Shown: one piece after another, positions 54,516 to 64,000 of the stretch
Layout: the number at the start of each line of letters is the position of its first letter
Numbering within the stretch: position 1 is the first letter of the stretch
The notes under the pieces: model-generated
Databases searched by the model: none
What the model saw: the letters and a program-made list of their open reading frames with translations, nothing else
What the model was told of the DNA's origin: nothing
Translations under genes and position numbers: made by a program
Assembly: GCF_014904695.1 (NCBI RefSeq)
Contig: NZ_JACXXN010000012.1
Location: 1 to 64,000, forward strand
Origin: Nostoc sp. MG11
GTDB taxonomy: Bacteria; Cyanobacteriota; Cyanobacteriia; Cyanobacteriales; Nostocaceae
DNA: 64,000 bases
Direction of reading: 5' to 3'

Positions 54516-57500
54516 TTAGGACTTAGAAGTGATTTGTTTCATTGGAATTTCAATCCAAAATTCTGTTCCTAACCCTGGTTGTGAATCACATTTAAATACA
54601 CCACCATGTTTCTCTACGATAATCTGGTAACTAATTGACAACCCCAAGCCAGTACCTTTTCCCACTGGCTTAGTAGTGAAAAATGGATCACAGATTCTAG
54701 CCCTTAGAGTTTCAGGTATTCCTAAACCATTATCTGCAATGCGAATCACCACGCTCTTAACATTATCTTCCAACTCTCCGATCGCAGTACGGATGATGAT
54801 TTGACTACTGTGAGGTTCTGATTTAGATTCTTTGCCATCTTCTAGGGCATCGATCGCATTGCTCAAAACATTCATAAATACCTGATTGAGTGGGCCAGCA
54901 TAGCACTCTACCAAGGGTAAGTCACCGTACTCTTTGACTAACTCAATAGCTGGACTTTCGGGTTTTGCTCTCAAGCGATGTTGCAAAATCAGCAAGGTGC
55001 TATCAATACCTTCGTGAATATCAACTGGCTTCATTTCAGCCTGGTCAAGGCGCGAGAAATTTCGCAAACCCAAGACAATCTGACGGATGCGCTCAACCCC
55101 AATTTTCATAGAAGACAAGGTTTTTGGTAAATCTTCTATGGCAAATTCTAAGTCTATTTCTTCTGAGCGATCGCGAATTTCGGGGCTGGGATTAGGGCAA
55201 TGCTGTTGATAAAGCTCTAGTATACTAAGTAAATCTTCTGCGTATTCACTGACGTGGTTGATGTTGCCATAAATGAAGTTCACGGGGTTGTTAATTTCAT
55301 GAGCAACACCAGCTACCAATTGACCAAGTGAAGACATTTTCTCACTTTGGATGAGTTGGGTTTGAGTTTGTTGTAAATCATGCAGAGCTTGAGCTAGCTT
55401 TGCTGTCTGTTCTTTGGTCTGGTTCAGCAATTGGGTTTGTTGGAGTGCGACCCCCAGCTGATTGGCAATCTGAGCGATAAACTGAACTTCCGAGGCTTCC
55501 CAGTGACGAGGTGCAGAGTTTTGGTATGCTGCTAATAAGCCCCATAACTGTTGTCCAATAAAAATTGGCGCGATCGCATACGCTTTTGTCTGTAATTGCT
55601 CCAAAGCCTTAATATGACACTCAGAGTGACCAGCCTCATAGATATCATCAACTGCAAAGGTTTGATTGTGGCGATATCGTCCACCTTGAGTTTCCTGTAA
55701 ATAGCTATCTTTCCAATCGGTCTTGATATCAGAACTTACTAACTTGACCCAGCCATTAACTACAAACTCAGCGATATATTCACCACTCCAATCAGGGCCG
55801 AAGCGATAAACTGCAACTCGATCCGCTTGCAGTGATTTACAGACTTCTTGGGTGGTTGTCTGAAAAATCGCATCTAGATCAAGTGATTCCCGGATTTTAG
55901 CAACTACTTCAAACAAGACTCGCTGTTGTTCTGCTGCCTCATGCAAATCAGCTGCTTGCTGTCGTGTCTGAACGAGTAAGTCAGCTTGCTCTAGTGCTAC
56001 ACTTAACTGAGCTGCAACCTGGGTAGCAAATTGGATTTCTGAAGTTTGCCATTCGCGGGGCTGGTTACATTGGTGAATACACAACAAACCCCAAAGCTCA
56101 TTACTTTTAGCTAGTGGTAAAACTAAATTAGCTTGAACCTGGAGTTGCTCCAGCATTTGGACATAGCAAGGGTTCAGTCCAGAGTTATGGATATCAGCGA
56201 TCGCGTTAACGCGTCCCTGACGATAAAGAGCATGATACTTCTTTTTAAAACAGTTATCTTGAATTTTTAAAGTTAAAGCAGAAGTAAACTCTGGCAAAAC
56301 ATTTTCTGAAACAATTTCACCTTCATCAAATTCAGAATTAGGGTCAAAGCGGTATACTACCACTCGATCAGCATTCAAAGAGCGACGCACTTCACATACT
56401 GTTGCTGCAAAAACTGTCTCCAAGTCAAGCGATTCTCGAATCTTCGCAACAACTTCAAACAATACCTGTTGCTGTTCTGCTGCTTGTTGCAAACCTAACG
56501 CTTGCTGTTGCGTTTGCGTGAGTAACTCCGCTTGCTGTAGTGCTACACCAATTTGAGCAGCAATCTGACTGAGAAAGTTAATTTCAACAGCTTTCCATTG
56601 GCGGGGCCTAGAGTGTTGATAAGTTGCAAGCAAACCCCAAAGTTTTTGTCCAACAAAGATTGGAGCAAGCACAAAAGCGTGAATTTGAAACTGCTCCAGA
56701 TTGTCGATGTGACAAGGATCAAACCCCATCTTGTAGATGTCATCTACCGCAAATGTTTCATTATTGCGGTAACGTCCTCCTTGGGTGTCTTGTAAGTAGG
56801 TGTCATTCCAAACTGTATTAATACCAAGTTTGTACTCATTTGACCAGTATGGACTAGCAGCCTCAAAATCACCGACGAATTCCCCACCCCAATCAGAACT
56901 GAAGCGATATACAGAAACGCGATCAGCTTTGATTAATTGACAAACTTCTTTAGTAGTTGTTTGAAAAATTGTATTAGTGTCAAGAGACTCACGAATCTTG
57001 GCAATAACTCCAAACACAGCTTGTTGTTGTTCAGCTGTCCGTTGCAGTTCAAATGTGCGCCTTTTAACTTGTTTTTCTAAATTCTCATTGAAGGCTTGTA
57101 CCTGTTGGTATAGTTCATACTGTTGAATTGCTGAAGCAAAATGTTTGCTAAGTTCTCCAGCTAGTTCAATCTCTTCATCTGTCCATTTGCGTGCTTGAGC
57201 TTTCTTATATTCCCGCCAAACTTCAAACGATAGACGGGGATATAGTTGCCTTTGATCAAGGTCTAATTGACCTGCCCACAGGGTTTCTGTATCTATTTCG
57301 TTCCGAAAAATGCTTAAATAGCCCAGCAATTGCTGACGATACTGGAGTGGAATCATCAACATGCTGCGAATTTTAGTTTGTTGAAAACTAGTTTGTAAAC
57401 TTCGCAAGCTGGGAGTTTGATATATGTCTGAAATTGCCCAAACATCATATTCACCAGACTTGTAATGTTCCTGCCAGACGCTATACTGCTCTATCAATGG

Positions 57501-58376
57501 ATAGATATTTTGTTCTGGTACTATAGGCTGTTGTCCAGAAGTATAAAGCCTGATACAATTATTTCCTGGGATTAAACATTCTACTAAACTCTGAACGCTG
57601 CCATTTTGGAAATTCAAGGCTTCATTTCTAATGCAAAGCCTGCCACCAATACCATTAAAAGCAGCTATAGCTGCTTCTAAAGCTGGTTGTAATATAATTG
57701 TGGGCAATGAATGCAGTAAGGTGGCAATGCGGTTAATGATAGCTTCCCGTTCAGCTTTCTGGCGGGCTTGAGTCAGGAGGGTACTTTGAGCGATCGCAAC
57801 CGACAATTGATCAACTACCATTTGTACTGCTTCGAGTTCATATTCTGAAATAAATCGAGTTTCAGAATTATGAGATACCAGCAGTCCCCAGAGTTCATTT
57901 TGATAAAGAATAGGCGCTACTACACTGGACTTTACCCCCATAGCTGTCAAATATTCAATATGGCAGGCATCTACAGGGCGGTAATGTATGTCCTCTAATA
58001 TAGTTTCTCCATTTTCCAAGTCACGCAGGTGACTTTGACCAATCTCCCCAGTATCCACATTCACAACAGAACGTACCCATGACTTGATAAACAGTTCACG
58101 AGCGGATAGTGGAATGTCATCAGCGGGAAAATTTAGCCCTAGTAGCGACGGTAATCGATTATTGTAAATTGACTCAGCAATGACCTGACCACTACCATCT
58201 GCATGAAACTTGTAAATCATCACTCGGTCAGTTCCAAGAAGCGATCGCACCTCCGCCGTTGTCACCGTAATAATGTCTTCTAACTCTAAGGTTCGTCGGA
58301 TACGGTTTGTAATACGGTTTAGTAAACTTTCTTCATAACGACTTACTTGTAAGTCTTTTTCATCGTTTAAGGTCAT
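54516..58376 (-). CDS. Multi-GAF (phytochrome-like) sensor histidine kinase
   Basis: 1286 soluble residues with five GAF-like domains (about 20-200, 210-420, 455-620, 640-800, 825-985), then a coiled coil, HisKA with H1026 ([12 protein letters not shown]) and HATPase ([27 protein letters not shown]). Four domains have a Cys at the cyanobacteriochrome bilin position: C138-His ([15 protein letters not shown]), C555-His ([11 protein letters not shown]), C737-Tyr ([17 protein letters not shown]) and C920-His ([11 protein letters not shown]). Domain 4 also has a DXCF-type DNCF (707-710). Domain 2 has none. It has no receiver and no membrane helix. Confidence 0.88.
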   Translation of the reverse strand: MTLNDEKDLQVSRYEESLLNRITNRIRRTLELEDIITVTTAEVRSLLGTDRVMIYKFHADGSGQVIAESIYNNRLPSLLGLNFPADDIPLSARELFIKSWVRSVVNVDTGEIGQSHLRDLENGETILEDIHYRPVDACHIEYLTAMGVKSSVVAPILYQNELWGLLVSHNSETRFISEYELEAVQMVVDQLSVAIAQSTLLTQARQKAEREAIINRIATLLHSLPTIILQPALEAAIAAFNGIGGRLCIRNEALNFQNGSVQSLVECLIPGNNCIRLYTSGQQPIVPEQNIYPLIEQYSVWQEHYKSGEYDVWAISDIYQTPSLRSLQTSFQQTKIRSMLMIPLQYRQQLLGYLSIFRNEIDTETLWAGQLDLDQRQLYPRLSFEVWREYKKAQARKWTDEEIELAGELSKHFASAIQQYELYQQVQAFNENLEKQVKRRTFELQRTAEQQQAVFGVIAKIRESLDTNTIFQTTTKEVCQLIKADRVSVYRFSSDWGGEFVGDFEAASPYWSNEYKLGINTVWNDTYLQDTQGGRYRNNETFAVDDIYKMGFDPCHIDNLEQFQIHAFVLAPIFVGQKLWGLLATYQHSRPRQWKAVEINFLSQIAAQIGVALQQAELLTQTQQQALGLQQAAEQQQVLFEVVAKIRESLDLETVFAATVCEVRRSLNADRVVVYRFDPNSEFDEGEIVSENVLPEFTSALTLKIQDNCFKKKYHALYRQGRVNAIADIHNSGLNPCYVQMLEQLQVQANLVLPLAKSNELWGLLCIHQCNQPREWQTSEIQFATQVAAQLSVALEQADLLVQTRQQAADLHEAAEQQRVLFEVVAKIRESLDLDAIFQTTTQEVCKSLQADRVAVYRFGPDWSGEYIAEFVVNGWVKLVSSDIKTDWKDSYLQETQGGRYRHNQTFAVDDIYEAGHSECHIKALEQLQTKAYAIAPIFIGQQLWGLLAAYQNSAPRHWEASEVQFIAQIANQLGVALQQTQLLNQTKEQTAKLAQALHDLQQTQTQLIQSEKMSSLGQLVAGVAHEINNPVNFIYGNINHVSEYAEDLLSILELYQQHCPNPSPEIRDRSEEIDLEFAIEDLPKTLSSMKIGVERIRQIVLGLRNFSRLDQAEMKPVDIHEGIDSTLLILQHRLRAKPESPAIELVKEYGDLPLVECYAGPLNQVFMNVLSNAIDALEDGKESKSEPHSSQIIIRTAIGELEDNVKSVVIRIADNGLGIPETLRARICDPFFTTKPVGKGTGLGLSISYQIIVEKHGGVFKCDSQPGLGTEFWIEIPMKQITSKS

Positions 58377-58860
58377 TGTTTATAGTAAAATAAATTAACA
58401 ATTTGCCAATAAACATAATTAAATCTAAAGACATTTTTAAATTTAATTAATCAACTTGTCTTCAGTAAAACTACTGGCAATACACCATCACATAATTTAT
58501 TTACTCAAAATTCATAAAAACAGTAATTTTCTTAGTGAATTACGTAGGTCTATAGCAGATAAAATTAACTATTTACACCAAATCTCTGCGTTGATGTTGA
58601 TTTTATTTAGACTAATCAATTTACTGCATTTTTACGCCAAGTGTTACTGAATAATTACTAAATAAATAAGATGCTTACCCTCAACTAATTTTAAAATTTG
58701 GATAATATCTACTTAAGGTCATCAATTTAAAAAAACACAATACAAATAATTGAAAGTAAAGAGTACAGACACAATATTCATTGCATCTGTACAAGTTAAA
58801 ATAAGAACTTTTTGCTTTTTAGTGTTGGCTTTTTGTCCAGACGCTACCGCGTAAGCAGAA
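58377..58860. other. AT-rich intergenic region, 484 bp
   Basis: Very AT-rich. The only open frame (58456-58650) is short, Ile/Leu/His-rich and lacks a Shine-Dalgarno, so no gene is called. It contains the promoter of the multi-GAF kinase at its left end. Confidence 0.45.
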
Positions 58861-60048
58861 TTAAACTCTTACATTGTCAGTAAAGCGAATTTTCAGATAG
58901 TCTTCTTCCATCTTTGCTCCTGATGGTTGGAGTGCTGCTAAGGCTTGCGGTAATACTAAGTTACGCCGATGGTTGCCAATAGTAATGTTTAATTCATCTC
59001 CAGTTTTATTCAGTTGAATCTGGTCTTTGGGAATACCAGGTAAGTAGAGTTCCAAACTGTATTGGTTTTGCTCTTGCACGACTCTAATAGTCGTTTCTTT
59101 GTAATAAACCTGAGTTGGATCTTCATCCTTATACAGAGTTTCCTTTAACCGTTCTAATGCTGGCAATCCACACAATTCCTCAGAGAATAGCGGAACTTCT
59201 TTTACAGGCAAAGGATGAAAATTATCATGGATTTCCTGACGGTATTGCTGTTGATTCTCTTTCCAACGTTGGAAAAAAGGGTCTTGTACTTCGCTAGGAA
59301 TGATGCGATTAGCTACTACTAAATCTGTAGCAACGTTGTACAAACTTAAATAAGCATGAGCGCGGAGAGACTCTTTAATCACCATCTTTTCTGGATTCGT
59401 GATGAGACGCACTGAAGTTTGAGTATTGTCTGTTAATACTTTTTCTAGAGCTTCAATTTGTTCATAAAACTCGTAAGGTGCATCCATCACCTCTTTGTCT
59501 GGAAGAGAAAAACCAGCGATTGGCCTAAAAAAAGGTTCAACTAGAGGTCTAAGTGCTACTGAAATGTTTTGAAATGGTTTGTAAAAACGACGCATATACC
59601 AGCCACCAATTTCTGGTAAACTTAGTAGTCGTAATGCTGTACCAGTAGGGGCTGAGTCAATAATCAAGACATCAAACTCGCCTTCATCGTAATGACGTTT
59701 CATTCTTACCAAGCCAAAAATCTCATCCATGCCTGGTAAAATTGCCAATTCTTCCGCCTGCACCCCTTCTAAACCCCTTGCCTGTAAAACTTGGGTGATA
59801 TAGCGCTTCACAGAACCCCAGTTTCCTTCTAGTTCTAGCAACGCATCCAATTCCGCACCCCACAAATTTGGGCGAATCTCTCGCGGCGCATGGCCCATTT
59901 CCAGGTCAAAACTGTCTGCCAAAGAGTGAGCGGGGTCTGTACTCAGAACTAGGGTGCGATAACCTAGTTCCGCGCAACGGAGTCCAGTCGCAGCAGCAAC
60001 GGAGGTTTTACCCACGCCGCCTTTGCCAGTCATCAAAATTACACGCAT
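58861..60048 (-). CDS. Get3/ArsA-type ATPase with Hsp20-like C-terminus
   Basis: 395 residues. Deviant Walker [10 protein letters not shown] (8-16), switch [15 protein letters not shown] and the switch II-like [15 protein letters not shown] (about 128-142) identify the TRC40/Get3/ArsA ATPase family. The last 80 residues ([20 protein letters not shown], then [15 protein letters not shown]) resemble an alpha-crystallin/Hsp20 beta-sandwich. This two-part form is usual in phototrophs; it is thought to target tail-anchored or hydrophobic clients rather than arsenite. It is not near the ars operon. Confidence 0.88.
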   Translation of the reverse strand: MRVILMTGKGGVGKTSVAAATGLRCAELGYRTLVLSTDPAHSLADSFDLEMGHAPREIRPNLWGAELDALLELEGNWGSVKRYITQVLQARGLEGVQAEELAILPGMDEIFGLVRMKRHYDEGEFDVLIIDSAPTGTALRLLSLPEIGGWYMRRFYKPFQNISVALRPLVEPFFRPIAGFSLPDKEVMDAPYEFYEQIEALEKVLTDNTQTSVRLITNPEKMVIKESLRAHAYLSLYNVATDLVVANRIIPSEVQDPFFQRWKENQQQYRQEIHDNFHPLPVKEVPLFSEELCGLPALERLKETLYKDEDPTQVYYKETTIRVVQEQNQYSLELYLPGIPKDQIQLNKTGDELNITIGNHRRNLVLPQALAALQPSGAKMEEDYLKIRFTDNVRV

Positions 60049-60298
60049 GGATGATTCTGTCCTGACTGAGAATTTTTTACATTTATTTACATTATCAACT
60101 GTTTAAGAAAAATAAATGCCTCTTTCTTACGTCTAGGCGTAAATAGTTCCAATAATTAAACCTTGTTGCTATACTGACCGCTATTGATATAATTGCGATC
60201 GCACGTTGAGATTAAGATTATTAGGCATCATAATTTATGGGTTGAATTGAGCGATCGCAAAACCCAGTATTTATAAGTTGAGTTCAACCATATTTCAA

Positions 60299-60688
60299 TT
60301 ATCGACTGTTTAAGGAAAAGAAATGCTGTTTTACTACGTCTAAGCGCGAACAATTCCAATAATCAATATGAGAAACAATTAAACTAGCAGAATTAAGACG
60401 TAATTCACTCCAGCCAGGGATAGAAATTCGTGGTTTCCAAGGGAGGGGAGTATTCCAGCTAAGTGTCCAGTCAGTTTTTATTATGTCTCCATCTTTTTTT
60501 ATATCGTCTAAGTCCATTTTGGGATTTAAAAAAAACGTCTCGATGAATTTAATCATCCATTTGTAACGTTTAACACCATGAAATTTATTCAGCGGGTCTT
60601 GGAAATAAACGTCTTGAGCGTAAATACTGTAAGTTTGATTAACTGGAAATCTTTGATAGTCTTCTTTGAGGATTTCAATGATATCCAT
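60299..60688 (-). CDS. DUF2358 family protein
   Basis: 129-residue DUF2358 member, an NTF2-like family of cyanobacteria and plants. Typical are the early IYAQDVYFQDPLNKFHGVKR and the WTLSWNTPLPWKPRISIPGW stretch. Function is unknown. It lies alone on the minus strand. Confidence 0.8.
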   Translation of the reverse strand: MDIIEILKEDYQRFPVNQTYSIYAQDVYFQDPLNKFHGVKRYKWMIKFIETFFLNPKMDLDDIKKDGDIIKTDWTLSWNTPLPWKPRISIPGWSELRLNSASLIVSHIDYWNCSRLDVVKQHFFSLNSR

Positions 60689-60764
60689 AATGAATAGACT
60701 TATTTTTAAATTGATGTAAATTATTTAAACAGGGTTTGATATAAATTAATATGATGAATTCAAA

Positions 60765-61328
60765 TCAACCCTCATTCCATAAGCGTTCTAGCTGACGCCG
60801 CCAAGCACCTAAGACTTCTGCTTGCGCCTCTGGGGTTTGCTCTACTTCACCCAGTAAACCTTCTGCGTAAAAGCGTTCCAGGTTTTGCATAGTAGCTTGA
60901 AGAGATTGTCCTTGCTGTTTTGCTGCTTGGACAATTTGCCGGATGCGGCTTTCGACAAGTCGATTAAAGACATCATTTAACCCAGTCTGATGCAAAGACA
61001 TAAGTCTGTTAATTGCATTAAAAAAATCTGCACTTACTAAGGTTTCATTGTTGTGATGAAATACTCCCCAAACTACGCCCTCATACAAAGCGTAGCGTAC
61101 TTCTTGAGTGGCATCAAAGTTAGCTTCTAGTAACTGTCCTAAAAAAGGTTGGGCTTCTTGTGCAGGCACAATCGGTAGTAAAACTCGCAGCCAAGTATTA
61201 TCTTCGGAAAGCAACACCAACAGCCGAAAATTAGGAGTATCTACTTGCCATGATCCTAGTGCGATCGCAGCAACCGCTTCTGTGCTAAATAATTCTGTTA
61301 AGGTAGACGCAATTTCTTCATGTGTCAT
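60765..61328 (-). CDS. Conserved hypothetical protein
   Basis: 187 residues, helical-beta mixed and acidic, with no signal peptide or membrane segment. Stretches such as SWQVDTPNFRLLVLLSEDNT and RIRQIVQAAKQQGQSLQATM show a folded N-terminal half and a helical C-terminal half. I do not recognise a family. The codon use and length suggest a real gene. It may be co-transcribed with the DUF2358 gene 76 bp downstream. Confidence 0.65.
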   Translation of the reverse strand: MTHEEIASTLTELFSTEAVAAIALGSWQVDTPNFRLLVLLSEDNTWLRVLLPIVPAQEAQPFLGQLLEANFDATQEVRYALYEGVVWGVFHHNNETLVSADFFNAINRLMSLHQTGLNDVFNRLVESRIRQIVQAAKQQGQSLQATMQNLERFYAEGLLGEVEQTPEAQAEVLGAWRRQLERLWNEG

Positions 61329-61431
61329 AGTTTTTCCGTGGCTTCAGCCTCTAGCGTACTGCTCTGAGGTTCATTAGGTACATCAGTTTATCTATTAGAT
61401 ACCTAAAATGGGATTGCACTTAACCCTTCAA

Positions 61432-62364
61432 TTATTGTGTTTTTTTATAAATCAAAAAAACTGATCCAATTGGTCCAGAGTTTTCTACATATATTTTCTG
61501 ATTGTAATACAATCCTGGAGACATACCTCCATCAAATAATATCCCTTCTTGAATCTTACCTAAACAGTTATTGCGGGCAATTCCTTCTAGAACATCATCA
61601 AATCTATCTGGTAGCAACTCTTGATTAACTTGAGATATCTCAATAGCTGAATTAGCTTTTGCGTCATTCACCAATAGAATTACATACCCTTTATTAGTGA
61701 TAGCTGCCATAGAGCGATTAGTCGCATTTTTACAAGCAAATTCTCCCAAGTCCTGACAAATATCTTTAAACTTACCCTGACGGTAGAATCTGCCATTACC
61801 TCCCACCAAATTATAATTAAGAATATTATTTTTTCTTCTGCCAGCCTGGATGGTAGCCTGTCGCTGCTTAGGTGTACCTCCTGATATACCAAAGGAAGAA
61901 CGCTTATTTTTAAAAGCTCCCGAATACTCAATACCGCGAGAAATATTTAAACCTTGTGGCCGATCATCAGTATCTATATAGTCAGCATTAATCGCGGCAA
62001 TAGGTAGCTGTCTGTTTAATTTGGCATTTGTCTCAGCGATGAGTTCACGAAACTGTTTTGGTATATATTCTTGACGCAGTTTTCCCTTGGCATCTTTAGC
62101 ATATATCTGATGAGATAGGCCAACATTAACTTTGAAATCTAATTTCTCTGATTTAGGATTAAAAATAATTACATGGTTGATGCCTCTTTCATATTTTTCA
62201 CCCCGATTATTAGTTTTGAAAAATTCAATACTGAATTTGTTATCTTTACCAAGACAAGTTTTAGATGCTTTGGGTATTGAATTTGCTGAAATCTCTGTAC
62301 AACCTGAGAATAAGCTTGCTGCAATTATCGAGATAAGTAACAAAATTAATTTTTTCGTAGACAT
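61432..62364 (-). CDS. Phosphodiester glycosidase-family (NAGPA) lipoprotein
   Basis: 310 residues. A lipoprotein signal peptide ends in the lipobox LFSGC (C22). The mature part matches the phosphodiester glycosidase (NAGPA) domain: AAINADYIDTDDRPQGLNIS, GNGRFYRQGKF, MAAITNKGYVILLVND and the final EGILFDGGMSPGLYYNQK with the conserved FDGG motif. It is probably anchored in the periplasm and acts on glycans or exopolysaccharide. The substrate is not predictable. Confidence 0.82.
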   Translation of the reverse strand: MSTKKLILLLISIIAASLFSGCTEISANSIPKASKTCLGKDNKFSIEFFKTNNRGEKYERGINHVIIFNPKSEKLDFKVNVGLSHQIYAKDAKGKLRQEYIPKQFRELIAETNAKLNRQLPIAAINADYIDTDDRPQGLNISRGIEYSGAFKNKRSSFGISGGTPKQRQATIQAGRRKNNILNYNLVGGNGRFYRQGKFKDICQDLGEFACKNATNRSMAAITNKGYVILLVNDAKANSAIEISQVNQELLPDRFDDVLEGIARNNCLGKIQEGILFDGGMSPGLYYNQKIYVENSGPIGSVFLIYKKTQ

Positions 62365-62442
62365 ATAATGTAAAAACCCGCTATAGGATTACTATAGCGG
62401 GGAAAATTTTAGATTTCAGCTTGGTCTTCATTTAAGAAGTAA

Positions 62443-63702
62443 TTAAGGGAGCCATTCTAGAACAGCTTCTTCTTTGGTGTTGGTATTCCGAGATGGTGTC
62501 TCACGATTAAACTTCATGTGAATTGATCGGGTTTGTTCACCATCAGCAGCCACAGCCAAAATCGGATAGTCAATTAAACCATCTTGGAAGGACATCTGGA
62601 AGCGGAATGTACCATCTGGATTCAGCTTAATCGGACGACCGCCAATCGTTACGGTAGCATCAGGTTCAGTTGCACCATAGACAATCAGTTCAGCATCGGC
62701 AATTAGCCAAAACTGGCGCGGACGTACTGGCACAGCGGAAGCCGAGAAGCCAACACCCGACATTCCTACGCCAGACATGGTTAAACCAGACACGGTAGGA
62801 ACTGCCCACATACCCACACCAGATGGGAAAACGTAGGAACTGATAGCTTGTTCGGGACGCGCGGAACCTGGTACTTGCTGCATGGAACCGAATATAGAAC
62901 CAGCAACTCGTTGTGCTTCGGCGGACTCAGCCAAGCCAAAGATTTGGTCATAGATAGGATTGCCATTGGCATTTGCATTGCCATTAGCGCTTGTTGCCGC
63001 TATCTTCTTGGCAGGGGGAACTAGTTCGTACTGAGTCTGTCCACGCAAATCTTCTTCAAAGTTCACAGTGATAAAGACATCCTCAATCCAATCGGAAGGA
63101 TAGACGGGAGGAATGTGTACTTTTGTAGAACGGGCTAATACTAACCAGCGACCATCGGCAGCACGGTAGCCGACATCGATTACATAATCGCGATCGCTCA
63201 CTGGAACAGGTAGATACCATTCTCTTGCTAATTCATCAGCAGGATATTCTTGAATGCTGTGAGGGCTTTGGTACTCGATATTGATGTCGGTGACATCATA
63301 AATCCGTAGTGCCAGTTGTTGCCCTCCTTGGCGGCGCAGCTCCTCTTTATGTTCATTAGGAACATCCCAGTAAGTGTAAGCCCACTGAGGATCGCGGGGT
63401 AAAAGCACAATGCGGCTGTCACCGTAACCTGCTGGCAGATCCGCAATTCCTTCGTCAACATCAGCGAGGGAGCCACCAGTACGATCTTCTTGACCTAATT
63501 CAAATTTTGCTGCTTCCACGGTTTCCTGTGCCTCCAGTGAGCGAGATGGGGTAAGCGAAATTTTGCTGCGCTGGACTTCTTGAATTGATGCCAGCAGTTG
63601 TGATTTCCGCATTCGGCTATAGCGAGAGATGCTATATTCGCTGGCAACTCTACGTAGTTGCCGTAATGTCATTTCTTCTAACGGTGGGCGTTCTTTTGCC
63701 AT
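62443..63702 (-). CDS. DUF4912-domain protein with SAP/Rho-N-like start
   Basis: 419 residues. N-terminal 40 residues (LRQLRRVASEYSISRYSRMR) resemble a Rho N-terminal/SAP helix pair, possibly nucleic-acid binding. The DUF4912 domain follows at about 95-200 (RDPQWAYTYWDVPNEHKEEL, VPVSDRDYVIDVGYR). A repeated GVGM/GVGF stretch (about 300-320) and a C-terminal Ig-like part (DAELIVYGATEPDATVTIGG) complete it. Function unknown; related to proteins annotated with alpha-amylase-adjacent domains. Confidence 0.8.
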   Translation of the reverse strand: MAKERPPLEEMTLRQLRRVASEYSISRYSRMRKSQLLASIQEVQRSKISLTPSRSLEAQETVEAAKFELGQEDRTGGSLADVDEGIADLPAGYGDSRIVLLPRDPQWAYTYWDVPNEHKEELRRQGGQQLALRIYDVTDINIEYQSPHSIQEYPADELAREWYLPVPVSDRDYVIDVGYRAADGRWLVLARSTKVHIPPVYPSDWIEDVFITVNFEEDLRGQTQYELVPPAKKIAATSANGNANANGNPIYDQIFGLAESAEAQRVAGSIFGSMQQVPGSARPEQAISSYVFPSGVGMWAVPTVSGLTMSGVGMSGVGFSASAVPVRPRQFWLIADAELIVYGATEPDATVTIGGRPIKLNPDGTFRFQMSFQDGLIDYPILAVAADGEQTRSIHMKFNRETPSRNTNTKEEAVLEWLP

Positions 63703-64000
63703 TTGTTTGGCCTCCAGTAGTTTAAGCGGTAAATGATTTCCCCTGGTTAAAGAATGCTGTATAAAATGTCATCCACTCCAGATGAATTTCTTATTCCTGA
63801 CTCCTGGTTTTGCCCAGTTTTTAAGTTTTTTAGTCTGTTTTTAAATTGAGAGTGACTCACTTTCAATTCCTAATTTATGCCATAGTCAGCATTTCTTTGG
63901 GATCGGAGGAGTTGTTTCTATAAGTATATATAACCAGTAACCCTCTGTAGGGATCAAGGGGTCTCAAGACGTTTTTTTGTTCGTTTCACGAATTTATCAG
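63703..64000. other. Upstream region of the DUF4912 gene to window edge
   Basis: 298 bp without a gene. It must carry the promoter of the DUF4912 gene, whose Shine-Dalgarno is weak. The window ends before any next gene is visible. Confidence 0.4.

Noticed and set aside
58456-58650. 64-codon frame in AT-rich DNA
   Set aside because: The residue pattern is what random AT-rich DNA gives, and there is no ribosome site.
58861-60048. Arsenite efflux ATPase linked to the arsM operon
   Set aside because: The gene is 24 kb away, has the C-terminal Hsp20-like part of Get3-like phototroph proteins and has no ArsB/ArsD neighbour.

Overview
The window is a stretch of cyanobacterial chromosome, most likely from a filamentous, heterocyst-forming (Nostoc/Anabaena-like) strain. 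The reasons are dense HIP1 octamers (GCGATCGC) on both strands, short degenerate tandem repeats of the Nostocales type in the intergenic DNA, a phylloquinone pathway, Ftn2/ARC6, a Mo-nitrogenase C-terminal-domain protein, and many GAF/PAS signalling proteins. The sequence alone does not identify the species.

Layout. 1-4 kb: a YefM-like antitoxin with a decayed YoeB toxin, then an APH-type kinase and a HopA1-family protein, a pair known as the Ser/Thr dehydratase of class V lanthipeptides and thioamitides, preceded by what looks like a decayed Cys-rich precursor peptide gene. 4-10 kb: phylloquinone genes (DHNA-CoA thioesterase, menE, menC, menA, menF) and a DUF1995 gene. 10-18 kb: a GST, a DUF433 antitoxin with a broken DUF5615 toxin, a MITE-like element with 17-bp terminal repeats and a 9-bp target duplication, a large secreted metalloprotease, a pentapeptide-repeat protein and a 21-bp tandem array. 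18-28 kb: housekeeping genes (marC, nitrilase, fba, tRNA-Lys, aldose epimerase, pdhA, ftn2, an alpha/beta hydrolase). 28.7-29.7 kb: a GC-rich SnoaL-like gene inside a 916-bp segment bounded by 39-bp inverted repeats. 29.8-35.5 kb: aroE, two tandem Yfr1-like small RNAs, an arsM-pit-arsS operon and a response regulator. 35.6-43.6 kb: small genes, a HigBA-like pair, three two-component genes and a collapsed type I restriction-modification locus. 43.6-52.7 kb: tRNA-Ala, hisF, ruvB, a TPR protein, a possible stand-alone cyanobacteriochrome GAF protein, a VOC protein, an antitoxin with a broken PIN toxin, a LOTUS-domain protein and a MidA-type methyltransferase. 52.7-54.3 kb: a DnaA-box cluster next to dnaN, probably the chromosomal origin. 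54.5-64 kb: a 1286-residue multi-GAF histidine kinase, a Get3/ArsA-like ATPase and several conserved cyanobacterial proteins.

Four points stand out. First, the RiPP-type kinase/HopA1 pair with a degenerate precursor. Second, four toxin-antitoxin-like modules in which every antitoxin frame is intact while every toxin is truncated, stopped or short at its N-terminus. Third, intergenic repeat sequence that has been absorbed in frame into coding genes (menE, menC, a histidine kinase and the end of a higA-like gene). Fourth, two side-by-side Yfr1-like RNAs. Assignments come from reading motifs by eye; no database search was possible.
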